Positions 8,046-14,057 of a stretch of DNA of 21,912 bases are shown piece after piece. The position numbers and the translations under genes are program-made. Source of the DNA: Bacillota bacterium (GTDB taxonomy: Bacteria; Bacillota; GCA-003054495; Carboxydocellales; JAJZTU01); NCBI GenBank assembly GCA_021848765.1, contig JAJZTU010000016.1, forward strand, positions 1-21,912, read 5' to 3'. The notes beneath the pieces were generated by a model. That model worked only from the letters and a program-made list of their open reading frames with translations. It had not been told where the DNA came from and did not search any database. The stretch's first letter is position 1, and each line of letters opens with the position of its first letter.

Positions 8046-8073
8046 GGTATAAATTATGTAATTTTACATTCGA
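8046..8073 (-). promoter_or_regulatory. Possible promoter for the riboswitch-chemoreceptor transcript
   Basis: Minus strand: TCGAAT (8068-8073), 16-nt spacer, TATACC (8046-8051). A start near 8039 would put transcription just ahead of the aptamer, which fits. Both hexamers are imperfect. The 14-nt palindrome ATGTAATTTTACAT (8056-8069) lies in the spacer and could be an operator. Confidence 0.35.
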
Positions 8074-8157
8074 CTCATTCTGGTAAAATTCCTTTTTTTC
8101 GACATAAGAATTTTCTAATTTTTCAGTCTTAGCAGAGCAACATTTAAGTATAAGAAT

Positions 8158-9024
8158 TTAGTCCTCACCGTCCAGGGCTTCTGCCGGTTTTTGTTCCAAT
8201 ACATAACCCAAACGTCCCCCCAGGTAGCCAAAATCAGTAACCAGATATCCCCGCACAAAGTAATGGGACATGGCCCGTCTGACTTCATGACGCCAAGTCC
8301 AAGCCAGATCCGGATCTGTCTTCTTAATCTCATAGAAATTCCGGGGAACCTCCAAGAACAGCCGTTTTTCCCGTTGGCCCAGACGGGTATCGGCAATTTC
8401 GGGCATCCCGAAAGTAGCTTCCTGGACAAACAGCACCGGTACCAAATCCTCCGGCGAAAGTTCATTGCCCAGTTTCTCCGCTTCCCTCACCCTCTTTACG
8501 ACCCTGGGGCTGTCAATATACCATTCCACCAGAAGGCGGTCGGAAGGGAGATTTTGATTCAGTAAGTCAGGGCTGTTTCCATAAAGGTTTTCGTAATAAG
8601 TACGTACGATTCCCCCAAGCTTACGGATATTCAGGATAGCATTGGCGCTTTCCAGGGGGTCAAAGGTCCAGGTAACCCGCTTGATTCCCCTTGCCAAAGC
8701 CAGTTCCCTTTGGGCAAGCTTAAGCCTGTACCCAATTCCCCCGCTGCGGTATTCTTTTAGCAGGCCCAGCATATGTGAACACATGATGACTTCCCCATTC
8801 ACCAGACCGGGAAAGCCATAGCAAAAACCAACCATCTTCCCTTCGGGAGTGAAGGCCCCCAAGACCATACCCCCGTTTTTGCTGGCTGTCACCAACTGGT
8901 TTACAGGAACCACGGACAATTCCCCAGTTCCCCACACCTTCATCTGCAGGCTTTCACACTGGGCAAATTCTTCCACTGTGGTCAATTCTCGAATGCTGAC
9001 TGGCGGCTTGAAAGTGCTCTTCAT
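8158..9024 (-). CDS. Predicted GNAT acetyltransferase, COG3375-like
   Basis: 289 residues. The N-terminal half is a GNAT fold: N-terminal IRELTTVEEF, a central strand around 53-70 (MVLGAFTPEGKMVGFCYGF) and an acetyl-CoA loop EYRSGGIGYRLK at 91-102. The FDPLESANAILNIRKLGG segment (121-138) matches the conserved core of the COG3375 family of predicted acetyltransferases as I remember it. The C-terminal third is a family-specific extension with no motif I can name. Substrate unknown; no signal peptide. ATG 9024 was chosen because AAGGAG sits 10 nt upstream; ATG 9051 would add nine residues with a poorer site. It follows nth by 54 nt on the same strand and is probably cotranscribed. No clear terminator is visible after its stop. 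Confidence 0.75.
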   Translation of the reverse strand: MKSTFKPPVSIRELTTVEEFAQCESLQMKVWGTGELSVVPVNQLVTASKNGGMVLGAFTPEGKMVGFCYGFPGLVNGEVIMCSHMLGLLKEYRSGGIGYRLKLAQRELALARGIKRVTWTFDPLESANAILNIRKLGGIVRTYYENLYGNSPDLLNQNLPSDRLLVEWYIDSPRVVKRVREAEKLGNELSPEDLVPVLFVQEATFGMPEIADTRLGQREKRLFLEVPRNFYEIKKTDPDLAWTWRHEVRRAMSHYFVRGYLVTDFGYLGGRLGYVLEQKPAEALDGED

Positions 9025-9078
9025 TGTCGGTTCGCTCCTTTTTATTACCATCTCCGACCTGGGATGCCCAATCTAGCT

Positions 9079-9711
9079 TTACTTATTGTTCCGGCCATAC
9101 CTGCAGGCGGAGCACAACGGGCAGGAAGTACAGCGGGGTTTCCTGGCCTGGCAAACCTTCCGGCCTAAAAAAATCAGCCAGTGATGTGCATCTGACCACA
9201 TTTGGCGGGGAATTCGCTTCATTAAATCTTTCTCGGTACCTAAAACTGCATTACTTCCGGCCAGACCCAAACGGTTAGCAACCCGGAAAACATGGGTATC
9301 CACTGCAATCGCAGGTATCCCAAAGGCATTGGAGAGCACAACATTAGCGGTCTTGCGGCCCACTCCGGGTAAGGCCAGCAAATCCTCCCTGTTCCGGGGG
9401 ACCTGGGAGTTAAATTTTTCCACCAGCATCCTGCAGGTCTGAATAATGTTTTTGGCCTTATTCTTGTACAGGCCACAACCCCTGATATCCTCTTCCAATA
9501 CTTCTGCAGCAAGCCCGGCATAATCTTCCGGGGTTTTATATTGCTTAAACAGCTTTTTGGTTATCAGGTTAACCTGCTTATCAGTGGACTGGGCGGAAAG
9601 CATTGTGGCAATCAGCAATTCAAAGGGATTGCTGTAAACCAGGGCAGGTTTTGGGTTTGGATACATCTGAGCCAATATCTCCAGGATCTTTTGTACCGGC
9701 GCCCTACCCAA
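9079..9711 (-). CDS. nth: Endonuclease III (DNA glycosylase/AP lyase)
   Basis: A 210-residue base-excision repair enzyme that removes oxidised pyrimidines and nicks the abasic site. The helix-hairpin-helix LPGVGRKTANVV is at 114-125 with catalytic K120. D138 lies in VDTHVFRV. The C-terminal 4Fe-4S cluster has the exact C-x6-C-x2-C-x5-C spacing (C187, C194, C197, C203). These positions and the length match the Escherichia coli enzyme as I know it. The start is TTG at 9711, 3 nt after the OsmC-like stop. Its GGGAGG lies inside the end of that gene, spaced 8 nt, which suggests translational coupling. The gene is complete and intact. Confidence 0.95.
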   Translation of the reverse strand: MGRAPVQKILEILAQMYPNPKPALVYSNPFELLIATMLSAQSTDKQVNLITKKLFKQYKTPEDYAGLAAEVLEEDIRGCGLYKNKAKNIIQTCRMLVEKFNSQVPRNREDLLALPGVGRKTANVVLSNAFGIPAIAVDTHVFRVANRLGLAGSNAVLGTEKDLMKRIPRQMWSDAHHWLIFLGRKVCQARKPRCTSCPLCSACRYGRNNK

Positions 9712-9714
9712 TGC

Positions 9715-10167
9715 TCAGCCCTCCCCGTTTCGTTCCCATTCCCCGGAAACAGGAACCCCACTGATTAACGTATCTGAAACCGGGCACCGGCTCTTTACCA
9801 ACTCCATTAGTTTTTCCACATTTTCCTGGGGAGAGTTAGTTTTGTACTTAATTTTATACCGGATAGCACTGAACCCAACTTTCACTTCAGGATTCTTGCC
9901 TAAAAAACCATCGGGATCCATATCCCCCTCCACTTCCACTGAAAACCCCTGCAACTCCACGCGGGCCTTGCGGGCAAAAGCGGTAGCGCTAATGGTTATA
10001 CAGCCCCCCAAAGCGGCTAGAAGCAGCTCTACCGGGGTCTGGCCCAGGTTAGTCCCTCCTGCTTTGACCGGTTCATCGATAACCACCTTTAGTCCCCTGG
10101 ACTCCGCCTCACAGCGCACCTTTTCTCCAGTCCAGTTTACTGTGGATTTAAATACAACATTAGCCAC
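9715..10167 (-). CDS. OsmC-family protein
   Basis: 150 residues, the whole OsmC/Ohr fold. The two redox cysteines of the family are present: C56 in LGGCITISA on the central helix and C128 in SRCPVSDTL. The TNLGQTPVELLLAALGGC stretch (39-56) is characteristic. Proteins with both cysteines reduce organic or fatty-acid hydroperoxides with thiol reductants, so an oxidative-stress role is likely; the exact subfamily (OsmC, Ohr or YhfA-like) is not clear. GTG 10167 was chosen with GGGGAGG about 7 nt upstream. A TTG at 10188 would precede the ribosome binding site and sit at the predicted transcript start. The next gene, nth, starts 3 nt after the stop. Confidence 0.85.
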   Translation of the reverse strand: MANVVFKSTVNWTGEKVRCEAESRGLKVVIDEPVKAGGTNLGQTPVELLLAALGGCITISATAFARKARVELQGFSVEVEGDMDPDGFLGKNPEVKVGFSAIRYKIKYKTNSPQENVEKLMELVKSRCPVSDTLISGVPVSGEWERNGEG

Positions 10168-10189
10168 ATCTGCCCCTCCCCTTGTCAAT

Positions 10190-10219
10190 AGTATAAGCCT
10201 GCCACTTCCCAGCTATTAA
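10190..10219 (-). promoter_or_regulatory. Possible sigma-A promoter for OsmC-nth
   Basis: Minus strand TTAATA (10214-10219), 18-nt spacer, TATACT (10190-10195). A transcript start near 10183 leaves a leader of about 16 nt before GTG 10167, which contains its Shine-Dalgarno. The -35 is weak. Confidence 0.4.
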
Positions 10220-10244
10220 TTGCCTGCCTTGCCCACTTCCGCCA

Positions 10245-11198
10245 CTAATATCCCCTTGCCGGATCTATTACATTGAGCATTTCCCCGTGCCCCCGGAGAT
10301 ACACTCCCAGATTATGGGCAAAGATTTCCATAGCCCGTTCCATATATAAGGGCGACCTCCCCGAAAGATGGGGGGTGATAAGCACACCTTCCAAATCCCA
10401 CAGGGGGCTTTCCACCGGCAAAGGTTCCTTGCTGAACACATCCAGTACAGCCCCGGCAATCCTTTTATCCCTGATGGCGGCAATTAAGGCCTGCTCATCC
10501 ACAACATCTCCACGGGAAATATTAATCAGGTAGGCCGATTCCTTCATCACCCCGAACTCAGGAGTCCCCAGCAGGTGATGAGTCTCCCCGGTTAAAGGCA
10601 CAACTGCCACCACATAATCACTTTCCCGTAAAACTTGGTGGAGTCCCTCCCCGGAAAATATGTGGTCAAAATGCTCAACCGGTTTCCCTGATCTGTTTAG
10701 GCCCAAGGTCTTCATTCCAAAAACCTTGGCCTTCCTGGCAATTTCCTGGCCAATGCTGCCGGCGCCCAGTATCCCCAGGGTCTTACCCTGTATTTCATCA
10801 ACTCTGATAGTCCGGTCCCAGTTTTTTTGTTGCTGCTCAATTAATAGCTCCGGGGACCTGCGGGCCACCTGCAGGATTACCCCCAGGGTGTACTCCGACA
10901 TCGGTCCCTTATGAATTCCCCTGGCATTAGTCACCAGAATGCCCCGTTCCCTGAGGGTATTCCAGGGCAACTTCTCCAGACCTGCACTCACCACCATAAT
11001 CCATTTCAAGGCTTTACAAGCTTTTTCCAGCACCTCCGGAGTCAGGTCTTCCCCGTAAGTAATTAGAATCTCTGCCTCAGCCAGCTCTGCCTCAGCTTCC
11101 CTGATCTGCTTGTAAACGGATATATCCAGCGTCCCGAGCTTATTCTTAAGTTCAGTTATATGTTTTGCACTAATGCTGGCACTTGATACTATTTTCAT
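10245..11198 (-). CDS. D-2-hydroxyacid dehydrogenase (NAD(P)-dependent)
   Basis: 317 residues, cytoplasmic. The Rossmann motif GAGSIG is at 145-150. The catalytic triad of the D-isomer-specific 2-hydroxyacid dehydrogenase family is present: R229 in NISRGDVVDE, E258 in FSKEPLP and H277 in ITPHLSG. The family reduces 2-oxo acids to D-2-hydroxy acids or the reverse. After the second beta strand the sequence is LGLNRSGKP rather than an acidic residue, which suggests NADP(H) preference; this is inference. ATG 11198 follows AAAGGAGG at about 10 nt. Two 12-bp perfect palindromes lie just upstream (11226-11251). The physiological substrate is not determinable. The next gene on the strand (OsmC) has its own possible promoter. 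Confidence 0.9.
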   Translation of the reverse strand: MKIVSSASISAKHITELKNKLGTLDISVYKQIREAEAELAEAEILITYGEDLTPEVLEKACKALKWIMVVSAGLEKLPWNTLRERGILVTNARGIHKGPMSEYTLGVILQVARRSPELLIEQQQKNWDRTIRVDEIQGKTLGILGAGSIGQEIARKAKVFGMKTLGLNRSGKPVEHFDHIFSGEGLHQVLRESDYVVAVVPLTGETHHLLGTPEFGVMKESAYLINISRGDVVDEQALIAAIRDKRIAGAVLDVFSKEPLPVESPLWDLEGVLITPHLSGRSPLYMERAMEIFAHNLGVYLRGHGEMLNVIDPARGY

Positions 11199-11225
11199 CT
11201 AATGAACGCCTCCTTTTGCCCTACC

Positions 11226-11251
11226 TCGAAATTTCGACCAAAGTTAACTTT
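11226..11251. promoter_or_regulatory. Twin 12-bp palindromes upstream of the hydroxyacid dehydrogenase
   Basis: TCGAAATTTCGA (11226-11237) and AAAGTTAACTTT (11240-11251) are both perfect palindromes separated by 2 nt. They lie in the divergent gap, 28-53 nt from the dehydrogenase start. They could be operators for a dimeric regulator, but no known site is recognised. Confidence 0.35.
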
Positions 11252-11284
11252 TTCCTCCCTAGAGTAACCCCAAAAGTAAAATTA

Positions 11285-11314
11285 GCATAATACCCCGCCC
11301 CGGAAGCCAAACTA
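11285..11314 (+). promoter_or_regulatory. Possible sigma-G promoter for the CotF-like pair
   Basis: GCATA (11285-11289), 18-nt spacer, CAAACTA (11308-11314). It differs from the sigma-G consensus (GHATR, N17-18, CATNNTA) at one -10 base. Predicted start is about 57 nt before the first CotF-like ATG. Confidence 0.35.
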
Positions 11315-11378
11315 AGGTCAGTTGTCATAATCAAGGGAGGAATACTCCGGATAGATTTCATAAAGGAGGTGAATTCAG

Positions 11379-11618
11379 ATGAATACACTGACTACCAGAG
11401 AGCTTTCCTGTATACAGGATCACCTTAACCAGGAGGCTTTAGTGGTAAAAAAATTCAGGTCCACTGCTCAGCAAACCACTGACCCTCAACTTCGCAACTT
11501 ATATGAGCATGCCGCAAATACCCATGAAAAACATTTTAAAATGCTGATGCAGCACTTAAACCAAACCAACTTGGCTTCGACCCAGGCTCATGTTGCCTCC
11601 CCGCAAACCATTCAATAG
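11379..11618 (+). CDS. Small CotF-like spore coat/ferritin-like protein
   Basis: 79 residues, mostly helical: TTRELSCIQDHLNQEALVVKKF (5-26) then DPQLRNLYEHAANTHEKHF (34-52). This is the two-helix half-ferritin pattern shared by CotF-related spore coat and coat-associated proteins of Bacilli and Clostridia. The E, H and EKH residues echo the ferritin-like metal ligands, but a full di-iron site is not evident in one chain. The Shine-Dalgarno is AAAGGAGGTGA, the full anti-16S sequence, about 6 nt before ATG 11379, so translation should be strong. The C-terminal 20 residues are low-complexity. It is followed after 19 nt by a second CotF-like gene. The family call is by pattern and is fairly sure; coat location is inferred. 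Confidence 0.72.
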   Translation: MNTLTTRELSCIQDHLNQEALVVKKFRSTAQQTTDPQLRNLYEHAANTHEKHFKMLMQHLNQTNLASTQAHVASPQTIQ

Positions 11619-11637
11619 ACAGGAGGTGTATTGTCTA

Positions 11638-11913
11638 ATGCTGCAAAACAATCTGGCCGGCATAACTGAACAGGAGTTGGCCTTTGACCTGCTTTATAGC
11701 CAAAAGTTCCTGGCCGAAAGCTATAATGCCAGTGCCGGTGAAGTTAGTGACGAAGGTCTCCGCCGTACCCTGATGGACATACTCGGCGAAGAACACACCA
11801 ATGAAAAGGGGCTTTGGAACGCAATTCACCAGCATGGCTGGTACGGGCTGCAAGCCGCAGATTCCCAGGAAATAATGCGGCTCCGCACACACTTTGCCAA
11901 TACACGGTTTTAA
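11638..11913 (+). CDS. CotF-like spore coat protein
   Basis: 91 residues, the second of a tandem pair. It resembles the CotF coat-protein family: ITEQELAFDLLYSQKFLAESYN (9-30), then a segment ending DEGLRRTLMDILGEEHTNEKGLWNAIHQHGWY (38-69) with the EEH and Gly-Trp-Tyr features common in these proteins. ATG 11638 has AGGAGGTG (11621-11628) 9 nt upstream; a reading start at 11590 would run back into the previous gene and is rejected. It shares an operon with the gene ending at 11618 and both end at the terminator 11930-11957. The pair probably forms a heteromer on the forespore or coat surface; that is inference. Confidence 0.78.
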   Translation: MLQNNLAGITEQELAFDLLYSQKFLAESYNASAGEVSDEGLRRTLMDILGEEHTNEKGLWNAIHQHGWYGLQAADSQEIMRLRTHFANTRF

Positions 11914-11929
11914 CTTCAAAGCCAAGACT

Positions 11930-11957
11930 AAACCCCCTTGTTACCAAGGGGGTTTTT
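11930..11957 (+). terminator. Rho-independent terminator after the CotF-like operon
   Basis: An 11-bp perfect inverted repeat, AAACCCCCTTG (11930-11940) with CAAGGGGGTTT (11945-11955), TTAC loop and T run to 11957. It sits 16 nt after the CotF-like stop. The converging ferredoxin gene ends 14 nt further on and may share it weakly. Confidence 0.88.
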
Positions 11958-11971
11958 GCATACCAAAGCTT

Positions 11972-12163
11972 TTAAAGGGTCTTAATCGCATCTGTGGGAC
12001 AACTGCCTGCGGCCTCTTTTGCGGTTTCTTCCAGATCTGACGGGACTGAGCCCCCACCTTTGGCGTGAGCCTTTTGCTCATCGTCCCAGTCAAAGACCTC
12101 CGGGCAAATACTGACACAAGCACCACAGCTTATACACAAATCTTGGTCTACTTCTGCTTTCAA
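11972..12163 (-). CDS. 4Fe-4S ferredoxin
   Basis: A small electron carrier of 63 residues. The cluster ligands are C-x2-C-x2-C in CISCGAC (about residues 10-16) plus the C-terminal Cys of SCPTDAI (about 55). A fourth N-terminal cysteine (SICP, about 20) has no second-cluster partner set and may be free or form a disulfide. This is the single-4Fe-4S type. The start matters: ATG 12169 abuts the ribosome binding site GTGGAGGG with almost no spacer, whereas TTG 12163 has 7 nt and gives the family-typical start MKAEVDQDLC. I prefer TTG, with ATG as the alternative. A near-perfect sigma-G promoter motif lies upstream. Redox partners are not nearby. Confidence 0.88.
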   Translation of the reverse strand: MKAEVDQDLCISCGACVSICPEVFDWDDEQKAHAKGGGSVPSDLEETAKEAAGSCPTDAIKTL

Positions 12164-12205
12164 AGTCATCCCTCCACTTTTCTTGGTTTAATCATTTCTC
12201 GCTCA

Positions 12206-12235
12206 TATTATGTTCCCGGTTGGCAGAGCCTATTC
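12206..12235 (-). promoter_or_regulatory. Strong sigma-G-like promoter for the ferredoxin
   Basis: Minus strand GAATA (12231-12235), 18-nt spacer, CATAATA (12206-12212), an exact fit to GHATR-N18-CATNNTA. A start near 12199 gives a leader of about 36 nt. This suggests the ferredoxin is made in the forespore, unless an overlapping housekeeping promoter also exists. Confidence 0.55.
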
Positions 12236-12256
12236 CCTATTGCTTGAAGATTTTTC

Positions 12257-12286
12257 TCATAAGGGGCGCCCTTTTCCGACATACTA
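12257..12286 (+). promoter_or_regulatory. Possible sigma-G (or sigma-E) promoter toward the phospholipase-like gene
   Basis: Plus strand TCATA (12257-12261), 18-nt spacer, CATACTA (12280-12286). The -10 is a perfect sigma-G element; the -35 has one mismatch. CATACTAT also resembles a sigma-E -10. The gene starts about 140 nt downstream, so a nearer promoter may exist; a TATACT at 12364-12369 has no good -35. Confidence 0.4.
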
Positions 12287-12434
12287 TACAAGTACAAATT
12301 AATAGTTACTTTACTTGCTTTTAATTGCTATTTAGTACTGGTGTCGTAAAATTACTATAAAGCTATACTGTAAGGATCTTGGTTTCTGCATAAGAGTTGA
12401 TCCAATGATTATAAGCATACAGGGAGGAGTTCAG

Positions 12435-13124
12435 ATGGATCTAGCGGAAAAAGCCCGGTATTGGAATGTAGCCAAACAGTTGCTGGCAGTAACCGGTGTA
12501 GTACAAAAATTTGTCCATAAGGCCGGACTTACCCACAATTTTTGCAATGAACAAGCAGCAACAATACTGGAAGCTGACGGGTATCCCCGGGCCGCATGCC
12601 TAATTCAGACTTACTTGAAAGAACTTAACGAAGGGGTTTCCTGGGCTGACCGGGCCTGGAAAAACTCCTCACACTTCTTCAACCCTTCTACCGGGAAAGG
12701 TTTCTGGCGTTGGCCCAATGCCCTCCTGGAATGTCATCTCCACTTTCACCGGGCACACAAAGAGTGGGAGGCCGACCACCACAGTAAGGCCATGTTCTTC
12801 CTGGGCGCCGCTGCCCACCTGGTTCAAGACCTTTGTGTTCCCCACCACGCCCGGGGAGACCTTTTTAACGGCCACCAGGACTTTGAGAGTTGGGCCGAAG
12901 CCAACCGAAACTTTTTTACCGCTGATTCGGACGGAATCTATCATCTGGGAGAAACCCCGGGAGCCTGGGTTGCCGCAAATGCTTTATTTTCTGACCCCTA
13001 TTACCCCCTGGTAGCTGAAAACAGTGCACAAAAAAATTACCTGTTAGCTTCAAGAGTCCTTCTTCCGAGAGCACAGCGTACCACAGCAGGGTTTTTTCAC
13101 TTCTTTTTAAGGAATAAAATCTAA
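12435..13124 (+). CDS. Zinc-dependent phospholipase C-like protein, no signal peptide
   Basis: 229 residues matching the zinc phospholipase C/alpha-toxin catalytic domain. The probable zinc ligands appear in family order: H34 (LTHN), D72 (WADRAW), H80 (SSHFFNP), H128 and D132 (AAHLVQDL), H138 (CVPHHA), H147 and E151 (GHQDFESW). The spacings H128-D132-H138 and H147-E151 equal those of the Bacillus cereus enzyme. The secreted relatives use the N-terminal tryptophan of the mature enzyme as a ligand and carry a signal peptide; here there is neither signal peptide nor an obvious substitute. ATG 12435 follows GGGAGGAG by about 6 nt. Enzymes of this family hydrolyse phospholipid headgroups. A cytoplasmic or forespore location is implied. 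Function of this variant is unproven. Confidence 0.8.
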   Translation: MDLAEKARYWNVAKQLLAVTGVVQKFVHKAGLTHNFCNEQAATILEADGYPRAACLIQTYLKELNEGVSWADRAWKNSSHFFNPSTGKGFWRWPNALLECHLHFHRAHKEWEADHHSKAMFFLGAAAHLVQDLCVPHHARGDLFNGHQDFESWAEANRNFFTADSDGIYHLGETPGAWVAANALFSDPYYPLVAENSAQKNYLLASRVLLPRAQRTTAGFFHFFLRNKI

Positions 13125-13189
13125 AAACTACGAAAAAATGTGTCTGCTGGCAGGTCAAACAAAAATGCCCAGACACTTATCAATAAACA

Positions 13190-13228
13190 AGCCGGAGAAA
13201 TAGCCTTCTCCGGCTGTTAGCATTTTTT
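13190..13228 (+). terminator. Rho-independent terminator after the phospholipase-like gene
   Basis: A 10-bp perfect stem AGCCGGAGAA (13190-13199) with TTCTCCGGCT (13206-13215), 6-nt loop, then GTTAGCA and a T run (13223-13228). A weaker imperfect repeat, TGTCTG to CAGACA (about 13140-13175), precedes it. Confidence 0.8.
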
Positions 13229-13313
13229 GTGGTTTCGAGCCAAATTGACTGCAGGAAAATTCCATCAACACAGCCAATACTATCAGTACAAACAAGCTTA
13301 AAGGAGACCGATA

Positions 13314-13898
13314 ATGAGTACGATGGATTTCAATGAATTACTGGAAACGGAACGGGCTCTGGCCCAAGGTCACAGCCAGACCGCGGAATATGCCGCCCAG
13401 GTCTTTGCTGACTATAGAAACTTCCCTCTTTTGGACCTTGCCTGTGGCAATGGCCGGGATACGCTCTATCTGGCCGGCCAGGGATTCCAGGTAATAGGTG
13501 TGGATATGGCCGAAAAAGCTATTTCCCGCCTAATTGAGATTACAGGTCTGGACTTTCGACTTGCTGACGCTTGCGACCTGCCGTTTCCCTCAAACTTCTT
13601 CGGAGCCGTGTACAATTTCGGTCTCCTGCATGTATTTACAGAAGCAAGGGAGCAATACAGGCGCCGGGTAATGGAAGAAATCAAGAGAGTTCTAAAACCC
13701 GGTGGTTTGGCTCTGCTGAACATCCTCTGGACCGACCAGCAAGGTTGTGGCCTGCCGGAGATTTGCTGCCTGACAGAAGAGGAAGTGGACGTCCTATACC
13801 AGAAATTTATATTACGCGAAAAAACAGTTATTAACGATAGCTCTTGTACCGGCTGGGTGGGAATATACTGGCGCCTCCTTTTACAAAAACCGCTATAG
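13314..13898 (+). CDS. Class I SAM-dependent methyltransferase
   Basis: 194 residues with a Methyltransf_11/25-type Rossmann core. Motif I is LLDLACGNGRDT (39-50), motif II ends in GVDMAEKAI with D64, D86 in LADACDLPF would contact the adenine, and motif IV/V is GAVYNFGLLHVF (97-108) followed by RVLKPGGLALLNI. The NPPY-type signature of N6-adenine or tRNA enzymes is absent, so a small molecule is the likely acceptor; it cannot be named. ATG 13314 has AAAGGAG about 8 nt upstream. It is preceded by a terminator and followed by a separate promoter region, so it is probably expressed alone. CC and CxC cysteines near the C-terminus (SCTGW, EICC) are not a recognised motif. Confidence 0.85.
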   Translation: MSTMDFNELLETERALAQGHSQTAEYAAQVFADYRNFPLLDLACGNGRDTLYLAGQGFQVIGVDMAEKAISRLIEITGLDFRLADACDLPFPSNFFGAVYNFGLLHVFTEAREQYRRRVMEEIKRVLKPGGLALLNILWTDQQGCGLPEICCLTEEEVDVLYQKFILREKTVINDSSCTGWVGIYWRLLLQKPL

Positions 13899-13938
13899 AT
13901 CTTGGTAAAAATATTATGGTAAGATAGTCATAGTAAAA

Positions 13939-13968
13939 AAAGGATAAATTGGAAATTGCGTCGAAAAG
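13939..13968 (+). promoter_or_regulatory. Possible sigma-H promoter for the HD-GYP gene
   Basis: AAAGGATAA (13939-13947), 12-nt spacer, GTCGAAAAG (13960-13968). This fits the early-stationary sigma-H pattern RNAGGAWWW-N11/12-RNNGAAT with one or two -10 mismatches. A start near 13974 would place the structured leader at the transcript 5' end. Confidence 0.35.
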
Positions 13969-13985
13969 GAGTAATAATACGTAAT

Positions 13986-14035
13986 TAAAAAGCTCGGTTC
14001 CGCAAGCTAACCGATCGCCTTGGTTTTCGCTTTTT
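13986..14035 (+). promoter_or_regulatory. Structured 5' leader of the HD-GYP gene
   Basis: AAAAAGC (13986-13992) pairs with GCTTTTT (14029-14035) as an outer stem. Inside, TCGGTT (about 13993-13998) pairs with AACCGA around the 9-nt loop CCGCAAGCT. CAAG in that loop can pair with CTTG in the downstream CGCCTTGG, an H-type pseudoknot. It is not any riboswitch class I recognise. The Shine-Dalgarno GGGAGG (14045-14050) follows at once, so it could control translation, or the outer stem could act as a terminator. Confidence 0.4.
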
Positions 14036-14057
14036 CAAATGCACGGGAGGTGGCTTC

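Noticed and set aside
13140..13175. TGTCTG/CAGACA imperfect inverted repeat as a separate terminator
   Set aside because: The stem is bulged and lacks a T run; the clear terminator is at 13190-13228.
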